Below, piece after piece: positions 1 to 4,586 of a stretch of 5,824 nt of DNA. Under the pieces are notes generated by a model. It saw only the letters and a program-made list of their open reading frames with translations. It had not been told where the DNA came from and searched no databases. Position 1 is the stretch's first letter, and each line of letters starts with the position of its first letter. Made by a program: the position numbers and the translations under genes. The stretch is taken from contig JAICSB010000239.1 in NCBI GenBank assembly GCA_025937115.1, positions 1 to 5,824 on the forward strand, given 5' to 3'. This DNA is from Pseudonocardiaceae bacterium. Lineage in GTDB: Bacteria; Actinomycetota; Actinomycetes; Mycobacteriales; Pseudonocardiaceae.

Positions 1-295
1 CAGCGGACTGGAAAAACGACACGCTACTCCTGTCCAGTGAATCCCATCAATAGATCTCCTCATGCAATTGCATGACGTGTTTGCGTGCTGCACGCTCAGG
101 CTATGGCGCGCAATAGCGCCAAGCGCTGAGGCCCCGGCGACCCCGGCGCACAGCGTCGAACCCGCACTACCGATGGGGAAAGGGGACCGCGATCATGTCG
201 ACATCTCATCGGAGCGCGACACGCCTCCCCAGGGCTCGGCCCGCGGGCCGGGGCCGGGGAGCGACACGTCGTGGCGGGGTCTACCGCAGAGCCCG
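1..295. other. Left-edge region without a firmly supported gene
   Basis: The first 60 bases are about half GC, clearly lower than the rest of the window. A short plus-strand frame ending in TAG at 51-53 reads ADWKNDTLLLSSESHQ and could be the tail of a gene lying to the left, but it is too short to assign. From 60 to 127 there is a run of small dyads: a perfect palindrome at 60-75, GCGTG/CACGC at 83-95, GGCGC/GCGCC at 105-120, and an overlapping, mutually exclusive AGCGC/GCGCT at 115-127. The frame of the downstream membrane protein stays open back to an ATG at 62 and contains another ATG at 173. Neither has a visible ribosome binding site, and the encoded stretch is low-complexity and rich in Pro, Arg and Gly. 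I read this as leader or upstream region, with the possibility that the gene really starts at 173. Confidence 0.45.
60..75. repeat. Perfect 16-bp palindrome
   Basis: TCATGCAATTGCATGA is an exact dyad with no central spacer. It is AT-rich in a GC-rich region and lies about 220 bp before the proposed start of the membrane-protein gene. Gapless palindromes of this size are typical operators for dimeric repressors, but no regulator gene is in the window to connect with it, so an operator role is inference. Confidence 0.6.
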
Positions 296-565
296 GTGAC
301 CCACGAACTCTTCAGCTGGGGCGCGCTGAGCGCGGTCCTGCTGATCTGTTTCGGGCTGCTGCTCGGAGCGACCTGGACCACCCAGGCGTTGCGGCCCAAG
401 CTTCGCCGGCAGGCCGAGGAGCGGCGCAGACTCAATGATGAATGGTCGGCGGTTCGCACTGCCCGCCGGCAGCGGGGACAGTGCCCGCGCTGCGCGAGTC
501 CACTGTCCGAACGGGACTGGTATTTCGTGCCGACCCTGGTGGCGGACCCACCGGACGAGGACTGA
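296..565 (+). CDS. Small single-pass membrane protein with cytoplasmic CxxC knuckle
   Basis: I do not recognise a named family. Starting at the GTG at 296 the product is 89 residues. A short N-terminus is followed by one hydrophobic helix (about residues 10-31, LSAVLLICFGLLLG core). A strongly basic, charged stretch (about 33-62, rich in Arg, Lys and Glu) comes next and is probably helical. Then comes CPRC (Cys63, Cys66), followed by SERDWYF and an acidic tail ending in DED. The positive charges after the helix predict a cytoplasmic C-terminus. Only one CxxC pair is present, half a zinc ribbon, so metal binding would need dimerisation or a partner. The start is uncertain: the frame is open to ATG 173 (130 residues) and ATG 62 (167 residues), and third-position GC in 173-295 is as high as in the body of the gene. 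I prefer 296 because the upstream stretch is low-complexity and the helix then sits near the N-terminus, as is usual for such proteins. There is no good Shine-Dalgarno sequence at any of the three. It converges on recR. Confidence 0.6.
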   Translation: MTHELFSWGALSAVLLICFGLLLGATWTTQALRPKLRRQAEERRRLNDEWSAVRTARRQRGQCPRCASPLSERDWYFVPTLVADPPDED

Positions 566-588
566 CGTAGCGGGGGGCGTTTGGGGGC

Positions 589-638
589 CGCAGGGGTGCT
601 TGTGGATGCTGGGGAGACAATCCACAAGCATCCCTGCG
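589..638. terminator. Long hairpin between convergent genes, likely bidirectional terminator
   Basis: The arms are 589-607 and 620-638, a 19-bp stem in which the only departure from Watson-Crick pairing is one G-U wobble on the plus-strand transcript; the loop is the 12 nt at 608-619. It lies 23 bp after the stop of the membrane-protein gene and 30 bp after the recR stop, so transcription from both sides runs into it. No U-tract follows on either strand, which is common for actinobacterial hairpin terminators. A further small dyad, GACGA-TT-TCGTC, abuts it at 638-649. Confidence 0.75.
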
Positions 639-668
639 ACGATTTCGTCACTGTGCCGTGTTACCGGA

Positions 669-1265
669 TCAGACGGCGCGGCGGCCAGACAGTGCGCGGC
701 CGAGGGTGAGCTCGTCAGCGAACTCCAAGTCCCCGCCCATCGGTAGGCCAGAGGCGAGCCTGGTCACCGACAGCCCCGGAAAGTCCCGCAACATCCGCGC
801 CAGATAGGTGGCGGTGGCCTCACCTTCGGTGTTCGGATCCGTCGCGATGATCACTTCAGTGACATCGTCTACCCCGATCCGGGTCAGCAGTTCGCGGATC
901 CGAAGCTGGTCGGGGCCGACGCCGGACAGCGGATCCAGCGCCCCGCCCAGCACGTGGTAACGGCCGGTGAACTCACGAGTGCGCTCCACCGCGACCACGT
1001 CCTTGGGCTCCTCGACCACACAGATCACCCGTACATCGCGGCGCGGATCAGCACAAATTCGGCAGGTCTGTTTCTCAGCGACCGTGCCGCAGACGGCACA
1101 GAACACCACGCCGTCCTTGACCCGCTGCAACGCCTCCTGCAACCGGGTCACGTCAGCCGGATCAGCCGCCAGCAGGTAGAAGGCCATCCGCTGCGCGCTC
1201 TTCGGCCCCACGCCGGGCAGCCGCCCCAACTCGTCGATCAGGTCCTGGACGACTCCCTCGTACAC
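669..1265 (-). CDS. recR: Recombination mediator protein RecR
   Basis: RecR acts with RecF and RecO to load RecA on single-stranded DNA at gaps and stalled forks. The 198-residue product has the full family architecture. A helix-hairpin-helix DNA-binding segment lies at about residues 13-32 ([20 protein letters not shown]). A four-cysteine zinc finger follows (Cys56, Cys59, Cys68, Cys71; FCAVCG...CRICADP). The Toprim domain spans about 79-175, with [10 protein letters not shown] and [15 protein letters not shown]. The C-terminal [15 protein letters not shown] helix ends the protein. Length is normal for the family (about 200). The frame stays open upstream to 1358, but homologs begin [14 protein letters not shown], which places the start at the GTG at 1265 (VYEGVVQDL). 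No clear Shine-Dalgarno precedes that GTG; a small dyad abuts it instead. It lies 55 bp after ybaB on the same strand and is probably cotranscribed with it. Confidence 0.95.
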   Translation of the reverse strand: MYEGVVQDLIDELGRLPGVGPKSAQRMAFYLLAADPADVTRLQEALQRVKDGVVFCAVCGTVAEKQTCRICADPRRDVRVICVVEEPKDVVAVERTREFTGRYHVLGGALDPLSGVGPDQLRIRELLTRIGVDDVTEVIIATDPNTEGEATATYLARMLRDFPGLSVTRLASGLPMGGDLEFADELTLGRALSGRRAV

Positions 1266-1266
1266 G

Positions 1267-1281
1267 CTGCCATCATGGCAG
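1267..1281. repeat. 15-nt dyad directly before the recR start codon
   Basis: CTGCCATCATGGCAG is a perfect inverted repeat around one central base, ending one base before the recR GTG. In the recR mRNA it could form a 5-bp stem with a 5-nt loop. Since no Shine-Dalgarno sequence is visible here, the dyad could influence translation initiation, or it may be incidental. Confidence 0.35.
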
Positions 1282-1292
1282 GCAGCCACATC

Positions 1293-1332
1293 GTCACATG
1301 CCGGGCATCGCGCGGGCCGGTCACATGCCGGG
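1293..1332. repeat. 13-bp direct repeat duplicating the ybaB stop region
   Basis: GTCACATGCCGGG occurs at 1293-1305 and again at 1320-1332, 27 bp apart. On the minus strand each copy reads Pro-Gly-Met-stop. The copy at 1320-1332 is the real end of ybaB, and the other lies 9 codons further on in the same frame, giving a second in-frame stop. This suggests a small tandem duplication at the end of ybaB. Confidence 0.6.
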
Positions 1333-1665
1333 GAGGCTGAGACCTCCGCCGGGCCCACCGAGCGCGGTGGCCAGCGGACCCATCTTCTGCTGGGTCAGCT
1401 CCTGCAAGGCCTGGTGCGCATCGGCAAACGCGCCCATGACGAGATCCTGCAGAGTTTCCACGTCGTCAGGATCGACCACCTTGGGGTCGATCGTCACGCT
1501 GAGAACCTCCCCGGAGCCGGCCAACGTGACTGTGACCAGATCACCACCGGCCTGGCCGGTGACCTCCGCCTCAGCGAGTTCGGCCTGTGCGCTCATCAAC
1601 TCTTGTTGCATCTTCTGGGCCTGCTGCAGGATCATCTGCATGTCAGGCGCTCCGCCGGGTTGCAC
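1321..1665 (-). CDS. ybaB: YbaB/EbfC family nucleoid-associated protein
   Basis: Small dimeric DNA-binding protein of the YbaB/EbfC family, usually encoded between dnaX and recR. The 114-residue product starts [11 protein letters not shown]. An amphipathic helix follows (about residues 12-36, [23 protein letters not shown]), then the conserved beta-sheet core [21 protein letters not shown] (38-57). The signature [14 protein letters not shown] segment (58-66) and the second helix [21 protein letters not shown] (67-87) come next. The tail is Gly/Pro-rich (103-114), as in actinobacterial orthologs. The start is fixed at the GTG at 1665 by a strong Shine-Dalgarno sequence and by the M/V-QPGG N-terminus seen in mycobacterial orthologs. 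The frame is open further upstream to 1797, but that would overlap tmsA and has no support. Likely cotranscribed with recR, 55 bp downstream. Confidence 0.93.
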   Translation of the reverse strand: MQPGGAPDMQMILQQAQKMQQELMSAQAELAEAEVTGQAGGDLVTVTLAGSGEVLSVTIDPKVVDPDDVETLQDLVMGAFADAHQALQELTQQKMGPLATALGGPGGGLSLPGM

Positions 1666-1670
1666 CGCGG

Positions 1671-1678
1671 CTCCTCTC
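1671..1678 (-). promoter_or_regulatory. Ribosome binding site of ybaB
   Basis: The minus strand reads GAGAGGAG, then 5 nt (CCGCG), then the GTG start at 1665. This is the best Shine-Dalgarno sequence in the window, and it decides the ybaB start over longer in-frame alternatives. Confidence 0.8.
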
Positions 1679-1691
1679 GTCGAATCCGGGC

Positions 1692-1713
1692 CCGCTTGAG
1701 GGTCCGCTTGAGG
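1692..1713. repeat. Tandem 10-bp repeat in the ybaB leader
   Basis: CCGCTTGAGG occurs twice (1692-1701 and 1704-1713) with a 12-bp period, in the space between the predicted ybaB -10 element and its Shine-Dalgarno. It may be a binding site for a regulator of the divergent promoters or a simple duplication. No function can be read from sequence alone. Confidence 0.5.
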
Positions 1714-1718
1714 ATCAC

Positions 1719-1724
1719 AGGGTA
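1719..1724 (-). promoter_or_regulatory. Candidate -10 element of the ybaB-recR operon
   Basis: The minus strand reads TACCCT, matching the actinobacterial TANNNT consensus, and would give a 5' leader of roughly 45-50 nt before the ybaB GTG. No good TTGACA-like -35 is seen at the expected distance, so this is tentative. It lies back-to-back with the tmsA promoter candidate. Confidence 0.4.
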
Positions 1725-1773
1725 GCCATGTCCAGATCGCCAGAAACCGGTGCGGTCGGGCCAGGTTTGGCCG

Positions 1774-1779
1774 TAGCGT
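1774..1779 (+). promoter_or_regulatory. Candidate -10 element of the tmsAB operon
   Basis: TAGCGT fits TANNNT. It ends 7 bp before the GTG at 1787, the usual distance from a -10 hexamer to the transcription start, so the mRNA could begin at or next to the start codon (leaderless). No clear -35 is visible and there is no strong Shine-Dalgarno before 1787, which agrees with a leaderless reading. Confidence 0.4.
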
Positions 1780-1786
1780 AAAGGGT

Positions 1787-3154
1787 GTGCAGCTCACTGG
1801 GGTGCGGCGCAGCCATCGCGATGCTGTCCAGCGGCTGCAAGCTAGTTACCGAGCGATCCCAGCAGGGTCGCCGGTGCGGCTGGCTAAGCCGACGTCGAAC
1901 CTGTTCCGGTCCCGCGCCGCGGCCGGCCCAGGCCTGGATGTCTCGGGCCTGACCGGGGTGCTGGAGGTGGACCCGACCAGCCGCACCGCCGACGTCGCAG
2001 GCATGTGTACTTACGAAAACCTGGTCGCCGCGACGCTGCCGCATGGGCTGACCCCGCTGGTCGTTCCGCAGCTCAAGACGATCACCCTCGGTGGCGCGGT
2101 CAGCGGGTTGGGCATCGAGGCGGCATCATTTCGCAACGGCCTGCCGCACGAGTCGGTCCTGGAGCTCGAGCTGCTCACTGGCGCCGGCGAGATCGTCACG
2201 GCAGTGCCCGGCGACGAGCTATTCGCCGGATTTCCCAATTCTTACGGCACGCTGGGCTATGCCACCCGGCTGCATATCGAGCTTGAACCGGTGCGCTCGC
2301 ACGTCGCGCTGCGGCACGTGCGGTTCGACGATCTGGACGAGCTGTGCTCCGCAGTAGAGCTGATCATGACGACCCGGCAATGGGCTGGCGAGGACGTCGA
2401 CTACCTCGATGGCGTGATGTTCACCCGCACCGAGTCGTACCTGACGCTGGGCCGGCGCACCGATCACACCGGACCGGCCAGCGACTACCACACCGGGACG
2501 CAGATCTACTACCGCTCGATCCAGCGCCGCCGCCACGACATCCTGAGCACCCACGACTACCTGTGGCGCTGGGACACCGACTGGTTCTGGTGCTCGGGCG
2601 CCTTCGGCGTTCAGCACCCACTGATCCGGCCATTGTGGCCGGCCAGGCTGCGCCGCAGCGATGTTTACTGGAAGATCGTAGCGGTGGCGAACCGTTTCGA
2701 CCTGGAGAACCGTTGGGAGGTAATGCGCGGCCGCCCACGCCGAGAACGCGTGATCCAGGACGTCGAGATCCCGCTGGAGCGCACCGCGGAATTCCTGCGC
2801 TGGTTCGTCGAGCACGTCGGCATCGAGCCGGTATGGCTGTGCCCATTGCGGTTGCGCGGTGATCACACCTGGCCGCTGTATCCGTTGGAAGCCAGCCGGA
2901 AATACGTCAATGTCGGCTTCTGGGCCAGCGTGCCGGGCACCGGCAGTGACCCCAACCTCGGGGATACTAATCGGGCGATCGAAGGACACGTTGACGCGGT
3001 GGGCGGGCACAAGTCGCTGTACTCGGACTCGTTCTACTCGCGCGAAGAGTTCGATGCCCGCTACGGCGGCGAGCAGTACGCGGCGCTGAAACAGCGCTAC
3101 GACCCAGACCAGCGGCTCCTGGATCTCTACGCGAAGGCGGTGCGACGTCAATGA
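1787..3154 (+). CDS. tmsA: FAD-binding reductase for 10-methyl fatty acid synthesis (TmsA/BfaA-like, Rv3719 type)
   Basis: Predicted flavoprotein that reduces the 10-methylene group made by the partner methyltransferase, giving 10-methylstearoyl (tuberculostearoyl) chains on membrane phospholipid. The 455-residue protein has an N-terminal PCMH-type FAD-binding domain (about 28-170). Recognisable parts are [11 protein letters not shown] (30-40), [14 protein letters not shown] (67-80), [21 protein letters not shown] (91-111), [24 protein letters not shown] (114-137) and [20 protein letters not shown] (149-168). This block closely resembles eukaryotic delta-24 sterol reductase (DHCR24), a flavin enzyme that reduces a C=C bond, which fits a reductase role. 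The C-terminal half is rich in Trp and Tyr ([13 protein letters not shown], 256-268; EPVWLCPLR, 347-355) and ends [23 protein letters not shown]...LLDLYAKAV. The start is the first in-frame start codon after a TGA at 1709. The next gene overlaps by ATGA. Family match and pairing are firm; the exact substrate is inferred from characterised tmsA/bfaA homologs. Confidence 0.85.
   Translation: MQLTGVRRSHRDAVQRLQASYRAIPAGSPVRLAKPTSNLFRSRAAAGPGLDVSGLTGVLEVDPTSRTADVAGMCTYENLVAATLPHGLTPLVVPQLKTITLGGAVSGLGIEAASFRNGLPHESVLELELLTGAGEIVTAVPGDELFAGFPNSYGTLGYATRLHIELEPVRSHVALRHVRFDDLDELCSAVELIMTTRQWAGEDVDYLDGVMFTRTESYLTLGRRTDHTGPASDYHTGTQIYYRSIQRRRHDILSTHDYLWRWDTDWFWCSGAFGVQHPLIRPLWPARLRRSDVYWKIVAVANRFDLENRWEVMRGRPRRERVIQDVEIPLERTAEFLRWFVEHVGIEPVWLCPLRLRGDHTWPLYPLEASRKYVNVGFWASVPGTGSDPNLGDTNRAIEGHVDAVGGHKSLYSDSFYSREEFDARYGGEQYAALKQRYDPDQRLLDLYAKAVRRQ
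3151..3154 (+). promoter_or_regulatory. ATGA stop-start overlap coupling tmsA and tmsB
   Basis: The tmsA TGA (3152-3154) overlaps the tmsB ATG (3151-3153). Only a weak purine run (GAAGGCGG) lies some distance upstream, so tmsB is probably translated by termination-reinitiation, tying the amounts of the two enzymes together. Confidence 0.75.
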
Positions 3155-4467
3155 CGACCTTCCGGCGCCCCACTCCCGCGACGGACCCGGTGAAGGGTGA
3201 CCGGCTGTCGCTGGCGGGAATCGTCGACCTACTCACCGATGGCCGGTTCCCGGTCCGGTTCACCGCCTACGACGGAAGTGCCACCGGACCGCCCGACGCT
3301 GAGATCAGCGTGCACCTGGCCACCCCGCGCGGTGCAACTTACCTGTTCACCGCGCCGGGCGATCTGGGCATGGCGCGGGCCTACATCGCCGGTGATCTCC
3401 AGGCCGAGGGGGTGCATCCCGGTGACCCGTACGAGGCGATGCGGGTGATGGCCTACCAGTTGCGCTTTCGGCGCCCGACCATGGCCGAACTGGCGCTGAT
3501 CACGCGCTCGCTGGGCTGGCAGCGGCTGCGCCCGGTGCCCCCACCACCGCAGGAGTCGCGGCCCCGGTGGCGCCGGACGCTCGCCGGGCTGGCGCATTCC
3601 CGGCACCGGGACTCCGAGGCGGTGCACCACCACTACGACGTCTCCAACCGCTTCTACGAGCTGGTGCTCGGGCCGTCGATGACCTACACCTGTGCCGTCT
3701 TCGACCATCCGGAGGCGAGCCTGGAGCAAGCTCAGGAACGCAAACATGAGCTGATCGCCGACAAGCTGGGCCTGCGGGCCGGGATGCGACTGCTCGACGT
3801 CGGCTGCGGCTGGGGTGGCATGGTGCGCTACGCCGCTCGCCGCGGCGTCCGCGCGCTGGGCGTCACGCTGTCCGCCGAACAGGCTCGATGGGCGCAGCAG
3901 GCGATCCTCCGCGAGGGTCTCAGTGGGCTCGCAGAAGTGCGTCACCTGGACTACCGCGACGCGCCGGGCTGCGACTACGACGCGGTGAGTTCCATCGGGC
4001 TCACCGAGCATGTCGGGATACACACCTACCGGTCGTACTTCTCGCTGCTGCTGGCCAAACTGCGCCCCGGCGGCCGGCTGCTCAACCATTGCATCACCGA
4101 ACCGGACAACCGCCCCGGCGCCCGCATCGATGTGTTCACCGATCGCTACGTCTTCCCCGACGGGGAGCTGGCCGGCGCTGGCAAGATCATCACGGAGGCA
4201 CAGAACGTCGGCTTCGAGATCCGCCACGAGGAGAATCTGCGGGAGCATTATGCGTTGACGCTCAAGCAGTGGTGCGCCAACCTCGCCGCCAACTGGGACG
4301 AGGCCGTGGCCGAGGTCGGCGAGCCTACCGCGCGGGTGTGGGGCCTTTACATGGGCTCTTCCCGACTGACCTTCGAGCGCAACGTCATCCAACTACACCA
4401 GGTGCTGGCCGTCCGCCCCGACAGCACCGGCAACGCTCACGTCCCACTCCGCCCCTGGTGGCACTAG
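3151..4467 (+). CDS. tmsB: SAM-dependent fatty acid C10-methyltransferase (TmsB/BfaB-like, Rv3720 type; cyclopropane synthase family)
   Basis: Predicted to transfer a methyl group from S-adenosylmethionine to C10 of a delta-9 unsaturated acyl chain on phospholipid, forming a 10-methylene intermediate that TmsA reduces. It has 438 residues, longer than the roughly 290-residue mycolate cyclopropane synthases. An N-terminal domain comparable to that of E. coli Cfa (about 1-150, with GDLGMARAYIAGDLQAEG at 70-87) precedes the methyltransferase fold. The Pro/Arg-rich link PVPPPPQESRPRWRR (128-142) leads to HHHYDVSNRFYELVLG (159-174), then SAM motif I LLDVGCGWGGM (214-224). Residues matching the bicarbonate/active-site set of CmaA1 (Cys35, Glu140, His167, Tyr232) are all present: Cys181 (TYTCAVF), Glu286 (SIGLTEHVG), His313 (LNHCI) and Tyr367 (EHYALTLKQW). 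A cyclopropane synthase role cannot be excluded from sequence, but cotranscription with the FAD reductase favours methyl-branched product. Its 3' end converges on dnaX. Confidence 0.85.
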   Translation: MTTFRRPTPATDPVKGDRLSLAGIVDLLTDGRFPVRFTAYDGSATGPPDAEISVHLATPRGATYLFTAPGDLGMARAYIAGDLQAEGVHPGDPYEAMRVMAYQLRFRRPTMAELALITRSLGWQRLRPVPPPPQESRPRWRRTLAGLAHSRHRDSEAVHHHYDVSNRFYELVLGPSMTYTCAVFDHPEASLEQAQERKHELIADKLGLRAGMRLLDVGCGWGGMVRYAARRGVRALGVTLSAEQARWAQQAILREGLSGLAEVRHLDYRDAPGCDYDAVSSIGLTEHVGIHTYRSYFSLLLAKLRPGGRLLNHCITEPDNRPGARIDVFTDRYVFPDGELAGAGKIITEAQNVGFEIRHEENLREHYALTLKQWCANLAANWDEAVAEVGEPTARVWGLYMGSSRLTFERNVIQLHQVLAVRPDSTGNAHVPLRPWWH

Positions 4468-4485
4468 TGCGCGAGGCGGGTGGTA

Positions 4486-4552
4486 CGTCGTGAACTCGAC
4501 ACCACGGACGTTTCCGGGCGCCTAGAACGTCGGTACGGTCGAGTTCACGACG
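4486..4552. terminator. Large inverted repeat between tmsB and dnaX, likely bidirectional terminator
   Basis: Perfect 15-bp arms CGTCGTGAACTCGAC (4486-4500) and GTCGAGTTCACGACG (4538-4552) enclose 37 nt. Inside, GACGTT (4507-4512) and AACGTC (4526-4531) form a second stem, and ACC/GGT (4501-4503, 4532-4534) can bridge the two. It starts 18 bp after the tmsB stop and ends 7 bp before the dnaX stop, so it faces transcription from both sides. No U-tract follows on either strand. Confidence 0.75.
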
Positions 4553-4586
4553 CTCACCCTCACCCGTCGATGCGTCGGGCGCCTAG
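4515..4586. repeat. 11-bp direct repeat shared by terminator loop and dnaX tail
   Basis: CGGGCGCCTAG occurs at 4515-4525, in the apical part of the inverted repeat, and at 4576-4586, inside dnaX where on the minus strand it encodes the Leu-Gly-Ala-Arg of the conserved C-terminal tail. Nearby bases are partly similar, so the loop may hold a decayed copy of the dnaX 3' end. Confidence 0.45.

Noticed and set aside
2..74. Minus-strand frame from an ATG at 74 running off the left edge (starts MRRSIDGIHWTG)
   Set aside because: Only about 24 codons are visible, third-position GC is poor and there is no Shine-Dalgarno; it cannot be told from chance.
195..299. Small Arg-rich plus-strand frame (34 codons) with a GGGGA purine run upstream and a GTGA overlap with the membrane-protein start
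   Set aside because: Third-position GC is lower than in the competing frame, the composition is low-complexity Arg/Gly, and no conserved motif is visible. The overlap is probably chance in GC-rich DNA.
1666..1797. N-terminal extension of ybaB to a start at 1797
   Set aside because: It would overlap the tmsA start, matches no YbaB homolog, and bypasses the strong Shine-Dalgarno at 1671-1678.
2219..3151. Long minus-strand frame opposite tmsA
   Set aside because: An antisense shadow of a well-supported gene, with no recognisable domain. Long antisense frames are expected at this GC content.
3229..4392. Long minus-strand frame opposite tmsB
   Set aside because: Mirror of the methyltransferase coding strand. 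It is His/Arg/Gly-rich without family motifs and lacks independent support.
4486..4552. SOS/LexA-type operator in the dnaX-tmsB gap
   Set aside because: The arms do not match the actinobacterial TCGAAC-N4-GTTCGA box, and the site lies at two gene ends rather than at a promoter.
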